A DNA stretch of 64,000 bases from Panorpa germanica (taxonomy: Eukaryota; Arthropoda; Insecta; Mecoptera; Panorpidae). Position numbers and translations under genes: made by a program. Numbering within the stretch: the stretch's first letter is position 1; each line of letters starts with the position of its first letter. This document shows positions 1 through 14,000 of this stretch, piece after piece. The notes beneath the pieces were generated by a model that saw nothing but the letters and a program-made list of their open reading frames with translations, made no database searches and was not told the DNA's origin. The stretch is taken from the NCBI GenBank assembly GCA_963678705.1, contig OY783214.1, positions 4,340,001 through 4,404,000 on the forward strand, written 5' to 3'.

Positions 1-2008
1 AGCATTTGTTTTATACATTGGTTTATTATTTCTCTGTTCGAAACTTCTTTCAAAGTCTGAATCAGAACTAGTCGACTCAAAAGCTCCTCCAAGATTACTT
101 AAGTTGTTATATACTGGTGGCAATGGATGAAGATCTTCAACCAGTGGTCCTGAAGCGCCGTGTAATACTTGACGTGGTGGTGGAAGCGGTGGCATTTGGT
201 GGCTGGAATAGGAAGTTCTTCGTAGGACTGTAGCATGGCCTGAACTCTCCCAATCGGTAGCGGAACTAGCTGAACTGGAACTATCAGGTCGGAGTCCTTT
301 GCCAATTACACGATCATGCCCATTATCAGAATCTAGCATCACATTCTGATTCATATTGTTATGGTACAAGCTGCGTATCCTTGTTTGGTGTGCTAAAGCA
401 AGAGTTACGTTAGAATTTGGGATAAGATCCATGTTTTGTACTGGAGGACTTGGTGTGAATGCAGCGTCGCTTTCTCCACCACCTCCTGGGCGTGATACTT
501 TTACTGGAGGTCGTTGAAGGCCAAATTTGCTGAGATTCTGGGAAGTAGCAGCTCTTGTTAGGGATACGCTTGCGTTGTTTACATTTACATTAAGGTTGTA
601 TCCTCCGTTATCGGATAAATCGGAGTCCGTGGTGGTTGCCAAACTATGGTTGTTTGATGTTATATTCGCTGGAAGTGTTCGAGTGTCTGTGGGATTCTCA
701 GTGCGTCCATCTGGTTCGCCACGGCGTCGAACATAAGATGTGAAGGCACCACCAGAAGTTAAACGTCCCCCTGGCAGTAGAATCGACCGACTAAATGGCA
801 GTGGCGGTGGGGGTAATGCCATTGCCACAGATTGAGCTAAAAACATTTAAATATATAAATCTGGCATATGAATTGATCCACTTGTGCGTATATTACTTAC
901 CTATATTTGGAGAGCTGGTTGACCTCTGTAAACTTGCTGCTGGTGCGTTTGATTCATTTTCTTCAGATGCTAAACTTTCTAGACTGCTACTAGAATCTAA
1001 ACTTAAGCTTCTTGGTGCTTCTTGCGTATCTAACAAAATACATAATTTATAAATATTTTAAAGTAATAACAACTACATAAATGTTACGTTATGGGTATTT
1101 GTATAAAAGGCTATTACCGAATAATGCAAGTAAAGCCTGTAGAACGAATTGAACATGGCGTCTGTTAGCTTGTTTTCCGGTACGTAATGTGACTTCGTCC
1201 TGACCAACTTCCATTAGGTCAAACCCTAGTGATGCTAAAAGTTCATGACATCCAGCAACGCGCCATAATCTGCAAGATTAATTAGTACATCAATTAATAA
1301 ATGATTCATGTAGTTAGAAAATTGTATGAAAACATAGATAACTTACCTAACACTTAAGGCTGTCTCAATGCTCTCTGTTTCAATGTTTTTCAATGAGAAT
1401 TGTGCAATGACAGCTCGTACAACTGCGATTATATCTTCAGCAACATCAACGTTGGTTATTAACTTGGATAACGCGTTCAAGGAAGTTGTGGTTAATCCTA
1501 AAAGTAGCGTGAGGTTTATAGTTAGAATATAAATATAGTTAGTTATATATATAATATATATTCATATTACCCAGCAATGCTTGTAAACTGGCGGAGCACT
1601 GTGTCAATCTATCCTCGGGATCACTTTGCGGGAAGAATACACTAGAGGGAATACCATTGGCAGCTGGCTCAAACCTGACATAAATACAATGTTCTTTATT
1701 AAAATGAATGTAAACGTAAATATTAGTTAAAATGATAATGGAATGTATGTAACATTATTGCAAAAATGAAAATACAATAAAAGTTTCAATGCCTACCGAA
1801 AACCAACCGACATCAACAGTTCTTTCCACCCAGGCACAGCTCCAACCTTGTTTTCTATCGATTTCTGCGTTGTGTACATGGCATTTTTCTGTCCACGATG
1901 GATTCGTTGCAAACTCTTTTCCACGAGGTGTAAAGACACCCGCAAAGCGTCCCGACATTTATCAGGGACACGTAATAATTCACAAAGGGCTTGTCCCATT
2001 AATGCAAC
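1..2008 (-). CDS. TTC28: TTC28 post-CHAT conserved region and C-terminal tail (6 exons, last one cut by window)
   Basis: Exons in transcript order: 1797-2008, 1571-1674, 1347-1497, 1118-1269, 901-1029, then 836 down to position 1. The first four encode the conserved block after CHAT (LCELLRVPDKCRDALRVSLH, IHRGQKNAMYTTQKSIENKV, LWRVAGCHELLASLGFDLME, GKQANRRHVQFVLQALL). The last two are low-complexity: a Ser run, Pro runs (LPPPPLPF, MPPLPPPRQ) and many S/T. The final exon is open across all 836 bases, so the stop lies outside the window. Confidence 0.93.
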
Positions 2009-5000
2009 CTAAACACAAAAACATGGGATGTTATTTTTTTAGTTACACAGTCAATATATCAACGACACTTTATAATAATAAATTACCTTGTTTGATAAAC
2101 GAACATTAGCTCCAATTAATAAAAATCCCGCCCAATTTGCTGGATGTGCAAAGTGTTTCGTGTGTTGAACGGTCTGCATGGCTTCTGCAAGTGCCCTGGC
2201 AGCTCTAGCACCTTGTAGCATTGCAGAGTAGAAAGCCTTCAGCAAGATCCTTGTCGCAGTGTCTGGAACTGGCCATAACGACAACAACACTGCTTGCACT
2301 CCAGAAGCAAGAAGGGCTCCAACTAAACCAATTAATCCAGAACCACTGGCCCAATTGTGTGGGTCCCTCGATGGAGGTGCACTAATCACCACCTAGTTAA
2401 ATAATTTTAAAACATTAAAATTGTAAAACCGAGCACGTAAACAGTATTTATATAAAATAATGAATCGTAGTTATCTTACCAGTCTTGCTTGCAATTTAAG
2501 ACCCAAAAGATCATTTGCACTTAACAAAAAGTCAGACAGTGGAGGAAGACATGGCTCTAAATTTCCTGTTGATAATTCACTTGATTCTTCTTCACATTCT
2601 CCTAAACCTTCAGCTCCGCCAAAGAAACGTTTGCCCTACAATAGTTTTGGGAAATCTTATTTTAACCATGTTTCATTTGAATTCGTGGGACAATTTTTTG
2701 GGCTATTTATAGCAACAAATTCACTTACTTGAGATTGAGAGTCCAACATCTCTCCGGGACTTAGAACAACTGCAGACAATTTCCAAGAGACGTGCGTAGC
2801 CAGATGAATGCATTCGGCAGAGCATAATTGAGATAGTACAGATTCTTTGGTTGCCTATTCGATAAAAGAATATTAAGTTAACATTTATGAAAAAATTAAT
2901 CTAGCACAAAAACATGGAATTTGAGAAATTTAAAGAATTCATAGTGATAGAGCATATTGAAAGACGGTTATATTCTGCAGTAAGTGGTGCTGATCAGTAC
3001 GGTACGCAATTATACCTGCGCTCCCATAAGTGCTTTCGAGTGTAACATCTCAGCAACCATTGCAGCCTCTTGCAGAGCTGTAGGAATATCACCCCAACCC
3101 CAGTGTTCAGTAACAGCCGCTGGAATTCTCGGAGAACCCACCACTAAGGCACTAACACCATCTGAATGCAAAGAATCAATAAGCATTTCACAAAATTTAT
3201 AACATGGAAATAGCATTAGCTGCGCTCATACCATTAGATTCATTTTTAACTTTCACACTCTTAGTTGAACGCAATGTTCCTAAGCTTGGTACAGCTAGCA
3301 AACAAAACCTTTCACTAAGATACTCGCAGCTCTGTATTCCACCTTCTTGATTTGCTCGGAGAACTGGATATGGCACCAGGTAGAGATCACCATCAAGAAC
3401 TAAAATAAGTTCTCTGCGACCGGTGTTTAATTTGTTGTTTTGGCCTGCAATAAAGCATAGTAAGAAAAATCTAATTGCTTAAGTGTTTTACTTAATATTA
3501 TATATTTACATGAATTTTGTGAATTTGGCAGCAAATCTTCAAATGGTGCGATCAGCATAGCGTACAGAGCGTTTAAACAAGCAGGGCCCTGCCAAGATGG
3601 CTGAGTAGCTCGTCGGGATCTCGTTGAACCTTGTAAACTTGCGCTGGACCTGCTAAGTACATAGTTATTTTAAAAACATCTTGTAAAATATTATTTCAAA
3701 AGAAATTACTGATCTCATAATATGACTTGTATTTGATTTGATCTTACCTAGTTGACCCTTGAAGACTTGCAACTGATCCACCGACCGATCCTAAGCTGAA
3801 CAAAGAGCTGAGAGAATAATTACTCGAGTTCAACAGATGATTACGATTTACCTGAAATTTGAACATTGCTTGTTAACCCATTATTAAAAAATTACTTTGT
3901 AGGGCCCAATAATTGATATATGTTCTTAGACATATAAGAAATATATTCTATATATCGCCGACAGTTTTACTCCAATCGACTTCAATATGTTGTACAATAA
4001 TATGGATAAATAAAAATAAAAATAGTTGAAACCTCTCCTCCCCTTGATAAATTTGTAAAATTCTTTGTTTATACCCCACTAATTTGTAAGGTGTTTTTAG
4101 AATTGCCGTTGTTTATACATCATATATATGTAATAATAATAATAATATTACAATACCATTCGTAAAAATCCAGCGCGCTCATTGGACATGTCTTCCATAT
4201 GTCCCCAAGCATCATCTGTTTCTCGGTTATCTCTAGGAGTCGATAATTCAATGCCCAAGCTGTCACGTACTGACTGAATGTAATGTTCAAGTAATGATCC
4301 TAAAGGAATGAAACAATATTTAGCAAAATGTTACAATAAACATGCGAACCTTGAGTTAATTAAAAAAAACGCCATTTAAAAATGAGGTTCACAATCCCAT
4401 TACTAAAATAAACCAAGACGGCATACTTTACCTGAAGATTTATCATCTCCATGTCCTTCGTGTACTAACAAAGTTTCGTGGAACCGAACTACTCCTTTTG
4501 TAGGTACTAATAGCCAGGAGTAGAGGCTGGTGCCAGCTAAACTGTAGTACAACACTGACGCCTTTTGGCGGTTCACTGTTTCCAACAAATTGCCTATAAA
4601 TTGAAATAAAAAATAAGTGAAAATAAATAAAAAGTATTCAATAATATTCCATGGATACTTGCTTATAGTTATTGACGTGCATTCCTCAATTCGGGACGTG
4701 GCACTAACTCTTGTCTGTCGTAGCGAATCAACATGTCCTTGTCTCTCAAGTAGGAGGTCCACTAATGCCCTTGTACGACTTTGTTCCGCAATAACTAGAG
4801 CATCTTCATGCCGCCCAAGAGCTGAATTGGAAAATATATTTTATTTTCCATACTACTAATAGAAACTAATGATAATACATATCCCACAGGACTTAAAATC
4901 AACAATCCCGTGTAAGAGTAGTTGCCTATTTTTTATGCAAAAAATTATCTTAAATTAGGTCTAGTTTAGCGGAGAAAACAACCGCGCCGATAGATTAAAA

Positions 5001-8000
5001 AAAGTTCTATATATTTCAACAATTCTAAATACTAACCAACTAAAACTCTTTGCACAGACTGATAACATGAAGACTGCAGTTCATACAATGCAGTTCTGTG
5101 CTCCGTTGGTGATTTCGGATCACGACGAAGACCTTCTAATAATGAACAAGCAGCTCCAAGATGTTTCTGAGCTCCATCCAAATCACCGCCAGACCATAAT
5201 GACAAACCAAGTCGATGTCGTATACGGGCTTCTTCTTCACGTTTCCCAAGAGCTTCGGCTATGGCTAAACCTTGTGCTAAATATCCTACAGCTTGTTGAG
5301 AATTGCCCATGGCATGAAGAACTCTTCCTAAAGAGCTGCATGCTAGAGCTTTTCCTAATTTGTCGCCAGTATTTATTGCAATTTGAAGATGTTGTTCGAG
5401 GAATCGTACAGCTTCGGAAAAGTTTCCAAGAGATTCGTGAACAGAGCCAAGATTTCCACATGCACGGCCCTTAAATAAAAATACAAGACGATGGAAACAT
5501 GTACCACATACAAATTAATTGCAACGCAAATAAATTGATTAAATATCAACTTCTTTTCTGTTACAGATATTCACATACTTGTAACGACGTGAGACCAAGT
5601 TCAGTAACTCGTTCCAAATCTGATTGATGAAGTCGTAATGCAACTGGAAGGTCCCCAAGAAGTTGATGGACAATACCTAAGCCACTAACGGCGTCAGATT
5701 CCCCAATGCAGTCATTCAACTCTCTAAAACATAAATAAAAATCATTAGTCTAAAGTTTATTTCAATTGATTATATTTTCTTTATTTGTACCTTGCAATTT
5801 CTTTCTGGTGTTCTAAGCATGATACAGCTTGTTCTAAATTTCCCAGAGTGCTATGAATGGCTCCTAAATCGCCATATGCAGCGCCTTTAGCTTCTGGACT
5901 TCCTAGTTCATGGGCTACTACTAACCGCTTCTCCAAACATACCAGTGCTTGTTGAAGATTTCCAAGTGACCTAGATTATGAAAAGAAATAACATCGAATA
6001 TTAAAATTAAATATTTATAGAACATTTATAAGACTCCCTCTGAAGAAAAACAAGTTATACCAATGTAAATAAATTTAAGTGATGTATTTACTCGAAACTT
6101 TCACATATAAAGATAGTAAAACAAAAGTACCTGTGTGTATGGCCTAAACCACGATACGCTCGTTCTTGATCTCGATAACTTTTTAGTTTTAACGATAGTG
6201 TAAGGTGTTGCTCATGGCATTTGAGAGCTTCTTCATGGTCCCCTAGAGAATCGTAACAATCTCCTAATGATCCAAAAGCTCTAGCACGATCTAGTTGTGC
6301 CGTTGGAGAACTAAGTTGTTCTAGAGTTCCTAATTGCTATAAAAACATTTTATTTGTCATTCTAAGTTCAGTTTATATATAGAAAGCCAGCAAAATTAAA
6401 ATTCTTATACATTTCTGACATAAAATAGTTAGGATTCACATAAAATAAATGTAATATATTAAATACTTTCTCAGTTTAGCAGGCTGGCGCTAAATACTAT
6501 TGAGGATGATAAATATTTAGCAATAGAATATATTAATTATTATTTCATGAAGACTTTCCATAAATAGAAAGCACTTTTTTAAATAATAAATTAATAATAA
6601 ACAACGAAAAGCAAATATATATACAATGATTTTTAAAATCAAAATTACCTCCTAATACACTAAATTCTTTAGCTGTTATGAATACAGTAGTGACAGTAAT
6701 ATATCGTGTTCAACATGGCCGACATTTCTATTTGTTTCTATTGTTTTGTTCGGTTTTGTTCGTTGTTAAAAGAAGTTGAAACACGCAATTCTCATGACTC
6801 TTGATTTGTAAATATATGACGATATTTAGCTAACATTATTAATTTATCATAAGGCAAAAATTAGGATTATTATATTACCGAAGGAATTTCAATTTTAGTC
6901 TGATTATTTTAGATTAATATTTTACGTGGTATGCAATTTCAAGCAAGTAAAAGATTTTCGAGGTTATAATTTTTGAGAATGTCGAACGAAAACTCTAAAT
7001 TTGAGCAATGGTGCGACGAAGTTAGAAATATGAATTGTATTTATAATCTAGATTTACTTAACATAAATGACATTTTTCAAGCAGATGAATATTCTGAATA
7101 TAAATATGATAAAGTTGCTACAGGTACTAGGATACATGGGATTTCTCTCTTTCTGCTATGCATTATAATATCATATGTTTATCACCATATTTTAGAAAAA
7201 GGAAGAGGACGAGGAATTTCAAATGAAAGCCATAATAGAGCTGTCGGTAACGCAAGAATTAACAACTTATTGATTATGAATGGATACGAGCCATATCAGT
7301 TTGATGAGAATGATCTATACGAGCCGGACAACCCAAGTGATTTTGAACAAGCTTATCGACAAGCTATGGAGGATGCGGGATATAAACATTTTGAAAACGG
7401 CTTAAATTTAAATAATTGTGATTCTTCATATGGATATTACGATGTAATAGAGGAACTAGATACTAAGAGTGATTTTAGAAAAGGCATTGAAGAATTAGGA
7501 ATACAATATTCTGCAAATAAAAGAAATAATATTAATGGTTTGCAATTACAACATCTAGAAAACTTTGCATCTGAAACTGATCGTAATGAACAACATGGAG
7601 TTAAGAGCGATTTTCGAAAAGGCCTGGAAGAAATAAATAAACGAAAACTTAAAGGTCCACAATCAGTACATATTAAGTCGGAATTATCTGGATCTGAATA
7701 TAATTGTGGTGAAGCAATTAGACAACTAAACAGTTCTAAAAAGAAGAAAAGAAAAAAACATAAGCAAATAAATCTTCAAAACCAAAGTAACTTCACACAA
7801 AGTGAATGTTGCTTTAAAGAAGCAATTAACAATCTTGAGAAGAAAGATTCTACACGTAGTGACTTATCCACAGATCAGTTTGATTACGAAAACAATATTT
7901 CATTAGATTTTCAAAAAACATTAAAAAGAACTGTTGAAGAATTGGAAAAGAACTCTAAAAACTGTCAGAAGAAACAGGATCATCGAACATTTAACAACAT

Positions 8001-11000
8001 TATTAAAAAGTCTGGTGACCCAGGTAATTTTGCAGAAGCTTTAAAAGAAGTTTTAAAGGACAAAACTACAGAACTAGATAAGAGCGGTTCACCGGAGAGA
8101 GAACCTTACTACGATTTTGAACTTAATTACACGTCTGAAGAATTTCGAAATTTAATTCGCCAGTTAGATCTTCTTAACGAAGCTGAAAACGCTAAATCTT
8201 CACCTGTATCTGAACCTGATAACACTACCGATATCAGCACTTCCGGCACAGCTTCTGTTAAAAATATTGTGATTAATACCACTAATGATTATGGTCAACC
8301 TAATAGTAACTTGTCTGAATCAAATGAAGAGAGTGATATCATTGGCAGATTTATTGACGATGAACTTGACTATTTCGGACTTCAAAAAAAAGCTATTTCT
8401 AAATCGAGAAGTTGTTCTTATTTTGATATAGGGAATGTATCGACAACATCTACTACATATTCAAAATCTACATATGAACCAGCTTCTTTTAGTGACTCTG
8501 AAGAAGAGTTTTGTATGGATGATCAACATTTTCCCGCATTAGAATCTAAAGGTAATATAACAACGAAATAAGCTTAATAACCATATTTGATAACTTAACT
8601 ATATTCATTTTATTTTTACAAATTTTACAAAATGAAATAAAATTCCGTTTATTTTCTAACTCTTCAACTATAAAAAAAGGTTATTTACTATTTTAATTAA
8701 ATGTATGTCTTTTTCAGGCAGACGTAATACAGATAATGGTCAGCACGACCTCTCAAATCAAAGTAGTAAAAAGAAGACCAAAACTAAACAAAAACCAGTA
8801 AAGATGAATTTAAGTGACTTTTTAAAAACCGAAGGTATATAAATTAGCAAGCGAATACTCTATATAAGGCATTGTTTTGTGCAAAGTGCAAAAATGTTAA
8901 CAAACTCGAAATTAAACACAGTTTGCTAGCGTTAGTTGAGTAATGTTTAAGAACAATATCTTTCTAGGGGTTAACTTATGAATTTTTTTCAGAAAGACCT
9001 ACAAGACCGGATAATCGTAATGATGGCATTGAGTTATCCAGAGTGTACAATCATTTCGCGTTCGATATGACTCTTGAAGATATGAATAACTCAAATTTTC
9101 AATGTAGAATGAACAGATACGACGTCGATCAAGAAATTCCAATTAGAGGTACAACTTCTAGTAGTATGCGAAGAGGAACGAGCATGCGAAGGGGTACTAC
9201 TAGGAAGTAGAAAATCAAAATGATTGAATCAATGAATATTTTTTAAAAATATTTTTATTTTGCGATACTGTATACGTGCTAGTATAAATTGTTAGTGACT
9301 ATCTTTATTAAAATTTTATACGTAATTATAAATAGTTAATTGATCTTTGTTATGTTTTATACACACTTTAATTGTTGCTTTAGAAATTACTTTTTTAAAA
9401 ATAAAATTGAAAATTATGTGATGCAAAGTATTAATAAAGTATAAATTATTTAAATATTTCATGTTTTATATGAACCAAATTACGTATACATTACACAGTA
9501 CACAGTATCATTTGCGTGGGATAACGAAACTAAAGAGACACTGTAGTTCTTTAAGGTCCCACCCGAAATCTAATCATAATTGAACCGATGAGGCGGGGCT
9601 TGGGACGGAAGGGTTCAAGTAATGCAGAAATAAACTTGTTATTTAACAAAAAATAAACAGTACCTGCTCTAAGTATCCAATTGCATCTTCATAGTGACCC
9701 ATATTTAGTCTAGCTATTCCAAGATTTCCAAAGGCTTGTGCTTCGACACCACAGTCTTGCAACTCTTGAGCTCGTTCTAATTGTTCCTAAAATTGTCATT
9801 GTTTAAAATATATAAGACGTTTCGATTTCACTCGTGTGTCAATATGTGATGTCCATATTTTATTTAAGAAATATTTCCTGTCTCCTTTACACATACCTGA
9901 TAACATTTAACAGCGTGTGTATAATTTCCTAGGGACATGTGTACCGCACCAAGATGTCCATGTGCTCTGCATTCACCTGACAAATCAGCCATTTCTTGTC
10001 GTAAAGTCAATTCCTGTGTGTGATAACCTAACGCCTTGTCAAACCTTCGAAGTAAGCGATTCGCTAAACCTAGAGCACCACATGCTGCAGCTTCTAGTCC
10101 ACGTTCTCGAGCCTTAAAAAAAAAATGATTATGAATACAAAAAACAATTATTAATGAAATAGTTGATTGTAAACTAGAACTACATTAAAAGAAACAATTC
10201 TTTCGCATACAAATATATACCACAATAATTATTATTCAGTAAGCATGAATGTATCACATACAAGTAAATGATACATAATTCCTACATAAATGTGTATTGG
10301 CAATATTATTTCAATTTTATTCAAGTTCACAACCAGTCACGGATTGAGATACTAGGTAGCATTCTCTTTTTAGTAGGTGTTATGAAACTTCATAACAAAG
10401 TATTTTCGTTCTAAGTTCTCGTGTGTATTTTATAATACAAGAAGTATATTACCTGTCTGGCGAACCCTAACTGCCTGTGGTACATTTTTACAGCCTCTTC
10501 GACATCTCCAGTTTTTATGAGGACATCTCCAATGTTACCAAGAGCTCGAAATTTACCAGGTAAATGTTGTGTCATGTGCGCTATAGCAAGAAAATATTTC
10601 TGACATTCCAAAGCTATGTCTAATTGACCAAGAGCTATATGTGCTAATCCTAAGTTGCAATAAGCTCGGCCCATATTCATTTTATCTTGAAGGTCTTTGG
10701 CTAACGCTAGATCTTGATCATAATACCTGTAGAAAGAACACGGTTTTTATTAGTTTCTTCTTTAATAACGTTAATTAATGAAGCTTGTAAAATATAGTGG
10801 TTTGAAAAAGTATTTTGGTTTCAAATAGTTAGTTTTACTTCGCCTAAATTATTGGCAATAAATAAACCACCATATTGTATTCCGAGAATAGAGATTTAAG
10901 GCTATTATATTATATTAAAACTGTATATATAATACATCATGCATGTATTGACGTTTTAATAAGGTTTATAAATTTAATTTAATTATAATAGAAACAAGAA

Positions 11001-14000
11001 CATCTATAAAATAATGTCATGATTTTAATGTTTTGTAACAATAATATTTCGCTTTAAATGCACTCAATGAAAAACAAATATGTACTGATTAGAATGGAGT
11101 CAACAAGTTTTTGGATAGGATACACTAGAAATCTGAAATTTTGCAACAGTTAAATGTATTTCTGGTAATAACAGCTTCTTATTAAAAGTCAAAAATAGAT
11201 GTGATTTACCTAACTGCTTCTCGGTAGTTTCCAATACAATAATGTGCATATCCCAGGAAATGGCAAGCTTTTCCTTCGGCTGCGACGTCTCCTAATTCCT
11301 GTGACAACATTAAATGTTGCTCATAGTAAGGAACAGCTTGAGCGAACTCTGACCTTGAGCTGAGACAATTTCCTAAGTTTAGGAGAGCACATGCCTCTCC
11401 AGCAGTATCCTTAAGTTCACGAGCTATACCTACAATATATCGACCATATTAGGACAATGTTTCACAGAATAAAGTCTTAGAAATTTTAAAATTACAAGTA
11501 CCTAAATGAGCTCTGTAATGCATCAACGCCATATCGTGGGCACCTAGTGCCTGATAAGCCACTGCAAGATTGCCATGAGTTGAAGCTTCTGATGGTCTGT
11601 CATGAACTTCTTTACTTATTGTTAATTCCTGTTTGTGATATTTTATAGCTGACTCATAAAAACCTGCTGCAGAGTATGCGTTGCCTATATTCCCATATGC
11701 TCTGCCCATTCCAGCTCGATCCTGTGGTACAAATCAACAAAAATTAAGAAGTATTTGTAGGGGTATTTTCATTTTGTAAAGTAATAGAGTTTAGATTCGT
11801 AGCATTTTTTGCAGTTATTATTCAATAATCAAGACCAACAATTTAAGTGAAAAAATGAATTTATTATTTAAGTTTACCTGCAAATTTCTTGCAATAGTTA
11901 AATGGGCTTGATGTAGTTTTAAAGCGGCATCATGTTCTCCTAGAAGTTGGTATACAATTCCCAAGTTACTGCACGCTCGACCTTCTCCAACCTATAATAT
12001 ACCAGACTTGTAATTATACCGTTGAATTGAATATTCGTAAGTTTGAAACGGTGCAATGAAATTAAAAGAATTGAGCGCACCTTATCTCTAGCTGCCAGTG
12101 CCATGTCCAACTGTCGCTCATGCCACCGTTTGGCGTGAACATAATCTCCAGCACATCTTGCCGCGTGTCCTAATCCAGCATAAGCCCGAGCTTCTACAGC
12201 TCTATCCCCTAACGACTGAGCTATTCGTAAAACATTTTCATGAAAAGCAATGGCTTGTGAAAAATTTCTTCTATAATGATGTGATGACCCTAAATTGCTA
12301 TAAGCTCTGGCTTCTTCCACTTGATTACCAAGACGTTTCGCTAATCGAAGATGCTGTGTATGGCAATCAACGGCTGAATCAAATTCACCCATTGCTAAGT
12401 AAACAGCTCCTACATTTCCAATTTCTCGCGCTTCTTGGAGTCGATCTCCCATTTGTTTAACTAGTTGTACGCATTGCTTATGACTGGCTAATGCATTTGG
12501 GTAATCACCCACCGCTGTGTAAACGTGTCCTAAAGATGTTAGAGCAGCTGCAGCAGCTTGGGTATCCTGTAAGAATAAACAATACATGACTTAGACAATG
12601 CCAATACTTAGACTTCATTTTTATTTAAATAATATAAATAAAATAATTACTTTTTTTTTACTTTTCACTTACTTTACATTTCATGGCAAGGACTAGTTGA
12701 TATCTATGAGCAGTGAGAGCTTCTTTAAAAGATCCTTGACTAAAATACGCTGATCCTAAATTACCATGAGCTCGACATTCACCAGCAGTATCTCCAAGAC
12801 TTTTGGCAACAGCTAAATCCTGTTGCATGTATCCGATAGCTTTATCTAATTGACTAAGAGCCCAATGAGCGGAACTAAGTGCACTGAAGACTGATCCTCT
12901 GGAAACAGAATTACTAATTAAATTGGAGCCATATTTAAATGAATCCAAGAACTTACAAATTATAACATTTATAATATATTTTCGTATTTTAAAGTCTTAT
13001 AACATCTTGGGTTCGTGATATAAGAGAATATAATACGATGAATTATTTTGATAGTTCACCTTAATTTAAGAGAACATGATCCAATTCTAAGAGCTGATTC
13101 TAATACTGTAACGGCAGCGTTGTAATGACCGGCGCCAAGGAGTTCTTGACCGACGACCTGAAACAAAATCAAATAATTATATTGCTTCTATGAGATTCAC
13201 TTCTAAAGAGTTCTTATATAGCTCCAATAGAAAATCTATTGGAAGAATTCATACAGGATCTCGTGTTGACGAGAAACGGTGAATCCTCGTATTGACACAG
13301 GGCTTAAATTCATATGGAGAGCACAATGAATACACTATTGATTCAAAAAACAACCCTACATCTACATTTCGTTTTATGATTCAATGTTTAGGGATTCAAT
13401 ACTAACCGATATAACAACAAATGGACTTTGGTCTAATTTCATGGTTTGCAGTTGTTGGAATGTAGGTTCTAACGTCGCTCGAAGAGGGCTTTTTACAGAG
13501 GCCTCCACTAAGCCTGCTAACAGTTGTCTGGAACTGGGGTCTTGTGCTAAGCCAGAACTGAAGGCAGCTAAAGCTTCTCCATGTCTCCCTAGACATTGTA
13601 ACGCCACACCTATAAAGATTTTAAAGAAAATTAATTTTGTAGATTCATGCTTTTCGTTCGTAATATTCTGTATTCATATATCAGTGTTGTACACTGATTG
13701 TAATGCTAATTATAACTAGGTACCTTGTCTGTAGTAGGCTTTCGGCCATGTTGGACAAAGCTCTCTAGCTCGCGTGGCGTCCTGGAGGGCTAAGGAGAAG
13801 TGTCCTTGCTTCAAACGAGCCGCCGACCGATTACTGTACAGGATGTGGTTACTTGGGTCTAAACTAAGGGCGTCTGTATACGAAGACACAGCAGTCGCGA
13901 AGTCACCACTTTGACAAGCCGCGTTCGATTGCCGGACCTGAAATAGTGAGATTTATTTCAATAACTATAACGGATTATTTTATTTATCTAGTGTATTTCA

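Noticed and set aside
527-1052. Plus-strand open frames over the left edge
   Set aside because: They are antisense shadows of TTC28 tail exons, whose minus-strand frame is open and phase-consistent.
7124-7195. Transmembrane segment in the nested gene
   Set aside because: The hydrophobic stretch coincides exactly with a 72-nt sequence bounded by good donor and acceptor sites; spliced protein has no membrane segment.
12098-12460. Plus-strand 120-aa open frame
   Set aside because: Antisense to a TTC28 TPR exon with strong family similarity on the minus strand.
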